Assembly (NCBI GenBank): GCA_963922415.1
Contig: CAWUIP010000007.1
Span: forward strand, 3,102 to 67,101
Direction: 5' to 3'
Origin: Aliishimia sp963922415
Lineage (GTDB): Bacteria; Pseudomonadota; Alphaproteobacteria; Rhodobacterales; Rhodobacteraceae
Length of the DNA stretch: 64,000 nucleotides
The first letter of the stretch is position 1. Every line of letters begins with the position of its first letter. Of this stretch, positions 48,688 through 56,807 are shown in pieces. Position numbers and translations under genes: made by a program. Below the pieces are notes generated by a model that saw nothing but the letters and a program-made list of their open reading frames with translations, did not search any database and had not been told where the DNA came from.

Positions 48688-49151
48688 AGCAGGTCCTCCA
48701 GCCGCGCTTGCCAGTCTACTGTCCCGGGCTCAATCGTAAGCCGGCGCGCGTCAACACCGACCACTTGGAAACATATTTTAGTAGCGTGCTTGGGTGTTAA
48801 GACACCTAGTCGTTCGGGCCACTCGACCAGGCAGATATCTGTGTTGAAGGCATCGTCCAACCCAAGCTCAATCACCTCTGAGCTGTCCGATAGTCGGTAG
48901 AGGTCTGCATGCCAGACCGTCCCAATCGGTAAGTTGTACGTTTGGACGAGCGTAAACGTGGGTGAAGGCACGTCCTCTGGCGTGGCCATCAGGGATTGAA
49001 GAACGGCGCGCGCAAAGTGGGTTTTGCCAGATCCGATATCGCCTTCAAGCAGCACAGTGTCACGGGTTCGCAACACAGAACCGAACCTTTGCCCGAATTC
49101 GGTCATGGCGTCCGCCGACGGTATACATTGCGATAGTGCGCGCAGGGTCAT
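48684..49151 (-). CDS. tsaE: tRNA t6A biosynthesis ATPase TsaE
   Basis: 155 residues from MTLRALSQC. P-loop EGDIGSGKTHFARAV, VPSPTFTLVQTY and HADLYRL are the TsaE signatures; VEWPERLG follows. It is needed with TsaB, TsaC and TsaD for the threonylcarbamoyl modification of A37 in tRNAs; tsaD is 12 kb away in this window. The start was chosen 31 bases after the PAS gene stop; a longer frame would overlap it. Confidence 0.93.
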   Translation of the reverse strand: MTLRALSQCIPSADAMTEFGQRFGSVLRTRDTVLLEGDIGSGKTHFARAVLQSLMATPEDVPSPTFTLVQTYNLPIGTVWHADLYRLSDSSEVIELGLDDAFNTDICLVEWPERLGVLTPKHATKICFQVVGVDARRLTIEPGTVDWQARLEDLL

Positions 49152-49182
49152 ACACCGCAGACTACTGACCAGTGACGCAGCT

Positions 49183-50718
49183 TCAAGCGCTGTCGACGTC
49201 GACCTGTGGCATAGCGTTCCGCGTTGCAACGGAGTCTTCAACGAACCGGATCATCGTTGCGCCCGATACGAGTGGGACAGCATCAACCAAATACGACTTG
49301 CCGTTATTGTGGGAGATTTTTCCCGTCCAAGCGGCACGATCTGTGAATTCCAGTACAAAATCTCGTAAATCGCCCCAGAAGGGTGACGGTGCGCTAAGGG
49401 CTTGCCAGTCGCGCAGACAATCAATGATGGTAACATCGGCAAAGCTGGCTTCAGGATCGACTTGCCACAGTTCGCGATAGGCGGTGTTAGACACTGTTAA
49501 AACACCCGTGGACGAAAAGACCGAGATCGGAGAGTCCAGGTTATCCAAAACAGATTGTCCCAGTTCCAACTCTGCACGAAAGCGACGCGTCAGAGACACT
49601 TCTGCGCTGATGTCTTCGATCAGAAAGGCAATAGCGCCATCCGGATGAGGGCGACCGTTCACCCGGTATGTGCGTCCAGAGTCGAGTGTCCAAGTCTCGG
49701 AGTAGCGGCCATCGGCAGCTGCCGCGACCAAGTCGGCAATTTGTTGACGCCAAGAATTGTAGTTCTTGGGTTCAGGCATAAGCCGTTGATTTCTAAGTTC
49801 GTCGAAGAAGGACAGAAGGTTCGGACGCGCACTTAGAAAGTCTGCACCAAGTCCGGTGAGGTCGATGACGGCTGGATTGAACAGCACCAGCTGTCGGTTG
49901 TCATCGAAGATAGCGAGCCCAATCGGCAGATGTGCGAACGTTTTTGCGAGCGTCTGCACGAAATTGCGTTGGGCTGCTTCGGCCCGCACGATGGCATTGG
50001 CGTCTACGGCTGAATAAAAGTCGCCAGACGGAGTTTCAATACGATGAACGTCATACCAAACCGTCTGACGCGTCTTGGGCGGCGTTACGGGAATTCGGCG
50101 CGTCTTGCCAAGATCCAGCTTTGGCTCTGGCAGGCGAAACAGCGGTTGCGCATTACTTGGTGGTCGGTTGTAAACCTTTTGGTACAAGGCGTCATAGGCA
50201 GGGTTACACCACCGGACATCCCCATTGTCATCCAAACTCCAGATTGGGAATGGGGCAACATTGTTGGCGCTTTTAAGGATCTCCATCTCTTGTTCTATAA
50301 GGTGGAGCTTATGGCCAGACGCACTGTCAGATTGTGTATCGCGGGCAAGGTCAATTCTTATCCGGTTTCCCGTACGACGTATTTCTAAAACGCTGCCGTC
50401 GCTCGCATCTCTTGCGCCAAAATAGGCGATCCCGTCGCGATCGGGAGGCGGGAAGTCATGCTCCGGTACAAGAAATCTCTCCTGAAAGAGCTTGGTTATG
50501 TCTTTCCAATCTGACGATGATCCTGCGGCGGCCAACAATGCCTCCGCTTCGACAGACGCATCCAAGAGTTTCCCATTTTCGAACAGAAAACTAAGGGCAC
50601 CGTCATCGCCATTGAACGAAAGCGTTTGCCTAGGTGGTGCGAGTGATAAAAGCCAGACCACTGCCACAGCGGCGAGTGCTCCGAACAGTAGACCTAAAGT
50701 GGCGTCTTCAATCATCAT
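49183..50718 (-). CDS. Membrane-anchored PAS-domain protein without kinase domain
   Basis: 511 residues from MMIEDATLG, preceded by GAAGGGTGG; a GTG three codons earlier is also open. One N-terminal transmembrane helix (about 5-25), then three PAS-like regions (about 150-250 with FPIWSLDDNGDVRWCNPAY in part, about 270-385 with GLAIFDDNRQLVLFNPA in part, and about 390-495). No histidine kinase, GGDEF, EAL or other output domain follows; it ends shortly after the last PAS. It lies between regB and tsaE on the same strand. A sensory or scaffold role is inferred only. Confidence 0.8.
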   Translation of the reverse strand: MMIEDATLGLLFGALAAVAVVWLLSLAPPRQTLSFNGDDGALSFLFENGKLLDASVEAEALLAAAGSSSDWKDITKLFQERFLVPEHDFPPPDRDGIAYFGARDASDGSVLEIRRTGNRIRIDLARDTQSDSASGHKLHLIEQEMEILKSANNVAPFPIWSLDDNGDVRWCNPAYDALYQKVYNRPPSNAQPLFRLPEPKLDLGKTRRIPVTPPKTRQTVWYDVHRIETPSGDFYSAVDANAIVRAEAAQRNFVQTLAKTFAHLPIGLAIFDDNRQLVLFNPAVIDLTGLGADFLSARPNLLSFFDELRNQRLMPEPKNYNSWRQQIADLVAAAADGRYSETWTLDSGRTYRVNGRPHPDGAIAFLIEDISAEVSLTRRFRAELELGQSVLDNLDSPISVFSSTGVLTVSNTAYRELWQVDPEASFADVTIIDCLRDWQALSAPSPFWGDLRDFVLEFTDRAAWTGKISHNNGKSYLVDAVPLVSGATMIRFVEDSVATRNAMPQVDVDSA

Positions 50719-50791
50719 TTTGGCCACCCTTCACACCTAGACTTAAGATAAATTGTATCGGTTAACGAAAAATTAATTGCCCGCGAAAGGC

Positions 50792-52219
50792 TTAGGCCTT
50801 GATCCTTTGATTAGCGCCCAATGGACCGTCGGCATGCCCGCGTCCTGCCTCAATGCTTGCCCGGTTCCACGACACATCAATGACCGCGCCGATTTGGTCT
50901 GGAGCGCGCTGTGATGGGTCCTCGATATCTTGGCCATTTGCAAACGTCAAAACAGCGCCAGTACGTTCCAACAGTGTCTTGGCAATGAACAAACCAAGGC
51001 CCATGCCCTCGTACTCTGCTCTTTGTCCATCGGTGGTTGCGCCAGACCTGCGCCGCCTGGGCATGAAAGGATCACCGATCCGCCCGATGATGTGGCTTGG
51101 AAATCCTGGACCATCATCCGTGATCCTGACCGACAACTGCGTGTCGCTCCACTGCACGTCTATCCAGATCTGATCATGTGCGAAGTCTACGGCGTTTTGC
51201 ACCAAGTTGCGCAGCCCATGGATGATTTCAGGCAAGCGCAATATCGATGGTTGCGAAATGTCCTGAGCAACGCTGCCATTGAAGCGATAATTGACCTCGA
51301 TCCCGCGGCCTTCATGCGGGCTTGCAGCTTCTTCGATGACCGCGCTCAACGGAGCTTGCCGTAAATGCACATCATCTTTCCCTGCCCGGCCCATGTCGCG
51401 CAAAATGTCGCGGCACCGGTCGGCCTGTTCCCGAATTAGGACGGCGTCTTCGCGTAATTCCGAACGATCTGACAGTTCTTCGATGAGTTCGGCGCTGGTA
51501 AGTTTAATCGTTGCCAGCGGCGTCCCAAGCTCGTGTGCAGCAGCGGCTACAACACCGCCCAAGTCGGTCAGCTTCTGCTCTCGGGCTAAAGCCATTTGTG
51601 TCGCTGCTAGCGCATCAGACATCGCATGCATTTCAGAGGCAACGCGCCGCGAGTAAGCGCCGAAAAACATCACAGCAATCACCAAAGCGATCCATTGCCC
51701 GAACAGAAAGATGTCCGGGATCCTGAGGAAGTCGCCGTCTTCGGTACGCAGCGGAAGGTAGTAGCGCGACAGAACAGACGCCATCAAGATCGCTGTTGAT
51801 CCCACGATCACGAAACTTCGGGTGTTGAGAACCGACGCGCTGATCGTCACAGGCCCCAACAACAAAAGGGCAAATGGATTGTGCAGCCCGCCCGATAAAA
51901 ACAGCAAAAACGCCAACTGTAGCAGGTCGAAAAACACCATCATAAAGTTCTGGCTTTCGCTCAGCCGTGCGTTCTCGGGAAAGACAAAGATTGCGATGAG
52001 GTTGAAGATCACCGATACGCCAACGGCCAAGTAACACAGCCCAATATCCAGCATCAGACCATAGTACCGCTGCGCCACAGTAAGGGCTGCGATCTGTCCC
52101 GCGATGGCAACCCAGCGCAGAAGGATCAGTGTGCGCAGTCGGATCCAGCTGCTTCGGTCCTGTCCGATGAAGGGGCCAAATCGCCCCAAACCGCCAAGTG
52201 TTGTGTCCGCTTGCGTCAT
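50792..52219 (-). CDS. regB: Redox-sensing histidine kinase RegB/PrrB
   Basis: 475 residues from MTQADTT. Six transmembrane segments (about 30-190) contain the ubiquinone-binding heptapeptide GGLHNPF (110-116). The phosphorylated His is H229 in AAHELGTPL, and C269 in DRCRDILRDMGRAGKDD corresponds to the redox-active RegB Cys265. The ATPase has NLVQNAVDFA, DDGPGF and GLGLFI. Global redox control of respiration and other electron-transport genes, with RegA. Divergent from senC. Confidence 0.95.
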   Translation of the reverse strand: MTQADTTLGGLGRFGPFIGQDRSSWIRLRTLILLRWVAIAGQIAALTVAQRYYGLMLDIGLCYLAVGVSVIFNLIAIFVFPENARLSESQNFMMVFFDLLQLAFLLFLSGGLHNPFALLLLGPVTISASVLNTRSFVIVGSTAILMASVLSRYYLPLRTEDGDFLRIPDIFLFGQWIALVIAVMFFGAYSRRVASEMHAMSDALAATQMALAREQKLTDLGGVVAAAAHELGTPLATIKLTSAELIEELSDRSELREDAVLIREQADRCRDILRDMGRAGKDDVHLRQAPLSAVIEEAASPHEGRGIEVNYRFNGSVAQDISQPSILRLPEIIHGLRNLVQNAVDFAHDQIWIDVQWSDTQLSVRITDDGPGFPSHIIGRIGDPFMPRRRRSGATTDGQRAEYEGMGLGLFIAKTLLERTGAVLTFANGQDIEDPSQRAPDQIGAVIDVSWNRASIEAGRGHADGPLGANQRIKA

Positions 52220-52298
52220 TGTGAAGCGTATCCCATTGCAACCCGCCCCAACATTGTTAGGTGTCCGGTGGCCAATCTGCAATCATAGGTGTTTTCGC

Positions 52299-52913
52299 AT
52301 GGGCAATCTTCGTTTGATCGCAATTGGCGCTGCGTCCGCCTTGGTCGCAGCGTTGCTGGTCATGTGGTATCTTGGCCAACCCACAAACGGCGAATTTGCG
52401 CAGTGCACAGGCGGTCAAGTGGCCGGCGGCGACATTGGCGGCCCGTTTGAACTCGTGTCAACGGATGGGCAGACAGTGACCGACGCAGATGTCATGGTTG
52501 AGCCCTCCTTGGTCTATTTTGGCTACACCTATTGTCCGGATGTGTGCCCGTTTGACGTGACCCGCAATGCGGATGCCGTGGATTTATTGGCAGCTGCAGG
52601 CCACGACGTGCAGCCGGTTTTCATCACCATCGATCCAAAGCGCGACACGCCGGATGTGTTAAGCGATTACGCGATGAACATGCATGACCGGATGGTGGCG
52701 CTGACGGGATCTGATGCGCAGATTAAAACAGCCGCGCAGGCCTACAAAGCCTACTACAAAGCGCATGATGACGGTAGCGAGGATTACTTAGTGGACCATT
52801 CGACATTCACATATTTGGTGCTGCCCGGGCATGGTTTTGTCGATTTCTTCCGCCGTGACGTAACAGCCGAAGCGATGGCAGAGCGCACAAGTTGTTTTTT
52901 GGAACGTGTCTAA
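52299..52913 (+). CDS. senC: SCO1/SenC/PrrC copper-binding protein
   Basis: 204 residues: one N-terminal membrane anchor (about 5-24), thioredoxin-like fold with copper-ligand Cys79-X3-Cys83 (TYCPDVCP) and distal His167 (DHSTF). Delivers copper to the CuA or CuB site of cytochrome oxidases in the periplasm. It is the first gene of a senC-regA unit, divergent from regB. Confidence 0.93.
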   Translation: MGNLRLIAIGAASALVAALLVMWYLGQPTNGEFAQCTGGQVAGGDIGGPFELVSTDGQTVTDADVMVEPSLVYFGYTYCPDVCPFDVTRNADAVDLLAAAGHDVQPVFITIDPKRDTPDVLSDYAMNMHDRMVALTGSDAQIKTAAQAYKAYYKAHDDGSEDYLVDHSTFTYLVLPGHGFVDFFRRDVTAEAMAERTSCFLERV

Positions 52914-52982
52914 ATCGTTTTGACAACGGCCGGTGTCGCGACATATTCCTGTGAAACTTCAAACGCTTTCGCGGAGGATCGG

Positions 52983-53537
52983 ATGGCGGACTCAGCCATG
53001 CCCGACTTGGGTGACGACACATCACTGCTTTTGGTGGACGACGACGAGCCGTTTTTGCGGCGCTTGGCAAAGGCTATGGAAAAGCGCGGATTTGAGATCG
53101 AAACGGCAGGAACCGTCGTTGAGGGCAAATCTATCGCCATGTCCCGCCCGCCCGCTTACGCGGTCGTTGATCTCCGGTTGGAAGATGGCAATGGTTTGGA
53201 TGTGGTCGAAGTTCTGCGCGAAAAGCGCCCTGACAGCCGGATCGTCGTGTTGACTGGGTATGGTGCAATCGCAACAGCGGTTGCTGCTGTTAAGATCGGT
53301 GCGACGGATTATCTGTCAAAGCCCGCAGATGCGACGGATATCACGAACGCGCTTTTGGCGACCGGCGATGATATGCCACCGCCACCCGAAAACCCGATGA
53401 GCGCGGATCGCGTGCGATGGGAACACATTCAGCGTGTGTACGAACTGTGTGACCGGAACGTCAGCGAAACGGCGCGTCGGTTGTCCATGCACCGTCGCAC
53501 GCTACAGCGGATCTTGGCAAAACGGTCACCGCGTTAG
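52983..53537 (+). CDS. regA: Redox response regulator RegA/PrrA
   Basis: 184 residues from MADSAMPDL, with CGGAGG five bases ahead of the ATG. Receiver domain with phospho-acceptor Asp63 (VVDLRL), Thr91 and Lys113; a Pro-rich hinge PPPPENP (132-138); and a Fis-type helix-turn-helix (155-184) with MHRRTLQRILAK, nearly invariant in the family. Partner of RegB. Its stop overlaps that of the convergent GNAT gene. Confidence 0.96.
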   Translation: MADSAMPDLGDDTSLLLVDDDEPFLRRLAKAMEKRGFEIETAGTVVEGKSIAMSRPPAYAVVDLRLEDGNGLDVVEVLREKRPDSRIVVLTGYGAIATAVAAVKIGATDYLSKPADATDITNALLATGDDMPPPPENPMSADRVRWEHIQRVYELCDRNVSETARRLSMHRRTLQRILAKRSPR

Positions 53538-54025
53538 TCTAGGTCAAACCGCTTTAGCACCTTGTCGACGACAAGACCGCTTTCCAGCTGATAGTCTTCG
53601 ATGCGGCCGTAATCCCGGAAGCCGCGGCTTTGGTAATAGATCAAGCCACCTTCGTTATCGGCGCGGATGTTGGCGTTGATCCAGGCATATCCAAGATCCT
53701 TGGCCGCTTTTTGTGTGGCTTTGAACAAGGCTGAGCCAATGCCTAGGCCAGTCTGGCCCATTTTGACAAAAGTTGCGATGTTGGCCGCGTCGTGGGGCAG
53801 GGACGCCTCTGGTTCAAACCACTGAAAGCCAACGACCGCCCCGTCCTCTGTCACGGCCACGTGCCAGGCGGCGCGATCTGGGCTATATCCCATCCAATCT
53901 TCTAAGTCGGATCCCGTGACGGGACGAACAAGGGCAGTTGTTCCGCCCTCTGCGATGATCTCGTTCAAAAGTTCCGCCATCTGTCGCGCATCCAAAGGCG
54001 TGGCGCGTCGCACCTGAAGGCTCAT
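53534..54025 (-). CDS. GNAT family N-acetyltransferase
   Basis: 163 residues from MSLQVRRATP (165 from an upstream in-frame start). The acetyl-CoA-binding Q/R-X-X-G-X-A loop is GQTGLGIGSAL, and the C-terminal YYQSRGFRDYG is typical of the fold. The substrate is unknown; the closest family resemblance is to L-amino-acid or phosphinothricin-type acetyltransferases. It lies just downstream of the HD-domain gene, overlapping it by four bases. Confidence 0.82.
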   Translation of the reverse strand: MSLQVRRATPLDARQMAELLNEIIAEGGTTALVRPVTGSDLEDWMGYSPDRAAWHVAVTEDGAVVGFQWFEPEASLPHDAANIATFVKMGQTGLGIGSALFKATQKAAKDLGYAWINANIRADNEGGLIYYQSRGFRDYGRIEDYQLESGLVVDKVLKRFDLD

Positions 54026-54615
54026 TTGCATTGCTCCAGCAAGGCCTCAACACGAGCCACATAATCCTGGCGTGTCTCTTTCGGCGGACGCAGCGAAATC
54101 TTTAACGTTTCTGTCACCTTCGGATCAGGACGTCCAAAGAATTTGTCGGCCTCAGCTTCATTAAACCCTGCAATCTGGGTTGCCTCCATCCAAGCGCTGA
54201 TTTTGTCTGCTGCTTTGATTTGGCGTTTCACGTCGCGGGGGATCTGTGCCGGTAATCCAAACCGCAGGTGAACGGCGGCGGCCAACCTGTCATCTAGTGC
54301 TTCGTACCCAGGACCTACGGCCGCCTTTACAGGCGAGATCATGTCACCAATCACATATTCCGGTGCGTCGTGCAAAAGTGCGGCCAGTTGCCACTTGGGC
54401 TGCAGTTTTGATGCAATTCGGCTGTAGAGCGTCTCAACCAACAACGAATGCTCGGCCACGGAATAGGCAAAGTCACCACTGGTTTGGCCGTTCCAACGCG
54501 CAACGAAGCTAAGCCCATGGGCGATATCTTCGATCTCAATATCCATGGGCGTCGGATCCAACAGATCGAGCCGCCGCCCAGACAGCATTCTTTGCCATGC
54601 ACGAGGTTGTCTCAT
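54022..54615 (-). CDS. HD-domain phosphohydrolase (YfbR-like 5'-nucleotidase family)
   Basis: 197 residues from MRQPRAWQRM. HD motif pieces: VAEHSLLV, LLHDAPEYVIGD and the distal AADKISAWMEA. This arrangement resembles YfbR-type dNMP 5'-nucleotidases. The start ATG is chosen over an in-frame GTG two codons earlier. It shares a four-base overlap with the GNAT gene and so is co-translated. Confidence 0.82.
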   Translation of the reverse strand: MRQPRAWQRMLSGRRLDLLDPTPMDIEIEDIAHGLSFVARWNGQTSGDFAYSVAEHSLLVETLYSRIASKLQPKWQLAALLHDAPEYVIGDMISPVKAAVGPGYEALDDRLAAAVHLRFGLPAQIPRDVKRQIKAADKISAWMEATQIAGFNEAEADKFFGRPDPKVTETLKISLRPPKETRQDYVARVEALLEQCK

Positions 54616-54834
54616 ATTCACTCGATTACAGCGCGGACCGCCAAAGCAAAAGCCGAAGAAACCGCGTAAGACCGAAGAAGCGCGTCATACACCAACTCAA
54701 AGTTGATTACTTCATGGGCAGAAGCACAAAAAATAGCCAATCTAGACGTCAAATCGCTCACATATGCGAGAAGTCCGACCTTGGTAACCTCCGCGAACCA
54801 ATTGGAACGGTACCTTCCTTCGCATCGGGTAGGA

Positions 54835-54849
54835 GGAGCGCATCGCTCC
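54835..54849 (+). repeat. Small hairpin upstream of the secreted protein gene
   Basis: GGAGCG-CAT-CGCTCC, a perfect six-pair stem with a three-base loop, 44 bases before the start of the small secreted protein. The surrounding 270-base gap (54622-54892) holds no other recognisable gene. Confidence 0.3.
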
Positions 54850-54892
54850 GGCGTGCGCCCTTCTCAAGACATGATGAGATTGGAGTACGGAT

Positions 54893-55216
54893 ATGAAAAA
54901 AATAACCGCAGGCATCACACTCGGGTTGGCATTGCTCACGGGAACGTCCGCCTTGGCGAATGCACAATGCGCGACGCGCGAAGACCTCACAGAGCGCCTA
55001 AAGGTCAACTATCAAGAACAGCTCGCCGCGCGCGGATTGCAGCAGCGATTTCAAGGAATCACAGTTCTTGAAATCTGGGCCTCTGAAAAAACTGGAACGT
55101 TCACCGTATTGATGACAAATGCGCACGGCCAAAGTTGCATCATGGCGTCGGGCACACACTGGTATCCCCAGGACGAAGACAAGCTGACCGGCATAATCCC
55201 AGGCATTCCGGGCTGA
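54893..55216 (+). CDS. Small secreted protein of unknown function
   Basis: 107 residues with a clear signal peptide (MKKITAGITLGLALL..., cleavage near ANA at residue 24). The mature part has two Cys (in QCATRED and SCIMASG) that could pair, and ends PGIPG. GGAG lies about eight bases before the ATG. I do not recognise the family; a periplasmic or exported soluble protein is likely. It stands alone between the HD-domain gene and ahcY. Confidence 0.75.
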   Translation: MKKITAGITLGLALLTGTSALANAQCATREDLTERLKVNYQEQLAARGLQQRFQGITVLEIWASEKTGTFTVLMTNAHGQSCIMASGTHWYPQDEDKLTGIIPGIPG

Positions 55217-55277
55217 TTTGAAGCAAACCTTTTTAAGGTTTTGCGTTCGTAGATTGTAGCTTTCGTCGCGAAGTGTT

Positions 55278-55309
55278 AGGCGCGCCTCAAATTTCTTTGA
55301 TTGTGAGGC
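55278..55309 (+). promoter_or_regulatory. Structured ahcY leader with ribosome-binding-site hairpin
   Basis: GCCTCA (55284-55289) is perfectly complementary to TGAGGC (55304-55309), which contains GAGG, the ribosome binding site eight bases before the ahcY ATG. An alternative stem TCAAA (55287-55291)/TTTGA (55297-55301) would exclude this. Just ahead is the palindrome AGGCGCGCCT (55278-55287). It does not match the SAM/SAH or SAH riboswitch motifs I know. A regulatory role is inferred. Confidence 0.45.
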
Positions 55310-55316
55310 ATGCGAG

Positions 55317-56711
55317 ATGGCGAACGACTATATCGTAAAGGATATCAACCTGGCCGAATTTGGCCGCAAAGAGCTTGATATCGCAGAAACAGAGATGCCA
55401 GGCCTGATGGCGCTGCGCGAAGAGTATGGCGAAAGCAAGCCGCTGAAAGGCGCGCGGATCGCCGGTTCCTTGCACATGACAATTCAAACAGCGGTGTTGA
55501 TTGAGACGCTGGTTGAATTGGGTGCCGATGTGCGCTGGGCATCGTGCAACATCTTCTCCACACAAGATCACGCGGCTGCGGCGATTGCAGCGGGCGGCAC
55601 ACCGGTCTTCGCGATCAAAGGCGAAACACTGGAAGAATACTGGGACTACGCAGACAAAATCTTCATGTTCGAAGAGGGCGGCTGCAACATGATCCTTGAC
55701 GATGGTGGCGATGCGACGCTGTACATCTTGCTTGGCGCGCGGGTCGAGAACGGCGAAGATGACCTGATCGCCATCCCGAAATCCGAGGAAGAAGAGGCGC
55801 TTTTCGCGCAGATCAAAAAGCGGATCGCGGAAACACCAGGCTGGTTCACAAAGCAGCGCGAGATGATCCAAGGCGTGTCCGAAGAGACAACGACCGGCGT
55901 GCACCGTCTTTATGAACTGGTGAAGGAGGGCCAACTGCCCTTCCCAGCGATCAACGTGAATGACAGCGTCACCAAGTCGAAGTTCGACAACAAATACGGG
56001 TGTAAAGAAAGCCTGGTTGACGGGATCCGCCGCGCCACCGACACGATGATGGCGGGCAAGGTTGCTGTCGTCATGGGGTATGGCGATGTGGGCAAAGGCT
56101 CTGCCGCGTCGCTGTCCGGCGCGGGCGCACGTGTGAAAGTGACTGAAGTTGACCCCATTTGCGCGCTTCAGGCGGCGATGGACGGGTTTGAAGTTGTGTT
56201 GCTGGAAGACGTCGTGGGCGACGCCGACATCTTCATCACAACAACCGGCAACAAGGACGTGATCCGCATCGAGCATATGCGCGCGATGAAGGATATGGCG
56301 ATCGTCGGCAACATTGGCCACTTCGACAACGAAATCCAAGTTGCAGCCCTGAAAAACCACAAGTGGACCAACATCAAAGAACAAGTGGACATGATCGAGA
56401 TGCCAAATGGCAATCGTCTGATCCTGCTCTCGGAAGGTCGTCTCTTGAACCTCGGCAATGCGACCGGTCACCCGTCTTTCGTGATGTCGGCCTCTTTCAC
56501 CAACCAGGTTCTGGCGCAGATCGAGCTTTGGACAAAAGGCGATGACTACAAGAACGACGTCTACATCCTGCCCAAGCACCTGGATGAGAAAGTCGCCCGA
56601 CTGCACCTGGCCCGGATCGGTGTAAAGCTGACCGAACTCGACAAAGACCAGGCGGCATATATCGGCGTCAAACCCGAAGGTCCGTTCAAGCCGGAGCATT
56701 ACCGGTACTAA
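55317..56711 (+). CDS. ahcY: S-adenosylhomocysteine hydrolase
   Basis: Splits S-adenosylhomocysteine to adenosine and homocysteine, clearing the inhibitor of all SAM-dependent methylation. 464 residues with the NAD-binding GYGDVGKGSA motif, the FSTQDHAAAAI block and the C-terminal KPEGPFKPEHYRY ending invariant in the family. The ahcY linkage to the regA region is known from Rhodobacter capsulatus. It is followed by a terminator. Confidence 0.97.
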   Translation: MANDYIVKDINLAEFGRKELDIAETEMPGLMALREEYGESKPLKGARIAGSLHMTIQTAVLIETLVELGADVRWASCNIFSTQDHAAAAIAAGGTPVFAIKGETLEEYWDYADKIFMFEEGGCNMILDDGGDATLYILLGARVENGEDDLIAIPKSEEEEALFAQIKKRIAETPGWFTKQREMIQGVSEETTTGVHRLYELVKEGQLPFPAINVNDSVTKSKFDNKYGCKESLVDGIRRATDTMMAGKVAVVMGYGDVGKGSAASLSGAGARVKVTEVDPICALQAAMDGFEVVLLEDVVGDADIFITTTGNKDVIRIEHMRAMKDMAIVGNIGHFDNEIQVAALKNHKWTNIKEQVDMIEMPNGNRLILLSEGRLLNLGNATGHPSFVMSASFTNQVLAQIELWTKGDDYKNDVYILPKHLDEKVARLHLARIGVKLTELDKDQAAYIGVKPEGPFKPEHYRY

Positions 56712-56738
56712 TACCCAAATTAGTGACGTAGTTCGAAA

Positions 56739-56756
56739 CTGTCACGCGCGCGTCAC
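56739..56756 (+). promoter_or_regulatory. PHO-box-like direct repeat
   Basis: CTGTCAC, four bases, GCGTCAC: two seven-base units spaced as in the PhoB-binding consensus (CTGTCAT-N4-CTGTCAT). The first unit matches 6 of 7, the second 4 of 7. It is 52 bases upstream of a phosphatase/esterase-like gene. Weak by itself; the context raises its interest. Confidence 0.35.
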
Positions 56757-56771
56757 ACGCAAAACCTAACC

Positions 56772-56806
56772 AAGGCTCCGTTAACCAAACTTAGCGGAGC
56801 CTTTTT
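56772..56806 (+). terminator. Intrinsic terminator after ahcY, overlapping the next gene's ribosome binding site
   Basis: AAGGCTCCG, a 14-base loop, CGGAGCCTT, then TTT: a nine-pair stem with U-run, on the plus strand. The GGAG in its 3' arm (56796-56799) is eight bases before the ATG at 56808, so it is also the likely ribosome binding site of the next gene. Confidence 0.85.
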
Positions 56807-56807
56807 C

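Noticed and set aside
55217..55316. Known SAM/SAH or SAH riboswitch before ahcY
   Set aside because: The conserved core sequences I know for these classes are not seen; the region is listed only as a structured leader.
55287..56699. Long open frame of 470 codons on the minus strand
   Set aside because: It lies antisense to ahcY, whose plus-strand product matches the family end to end. The antisense frame is rich in His, Phe and Asp as expected from codon shadowing and has no recognisable domain.
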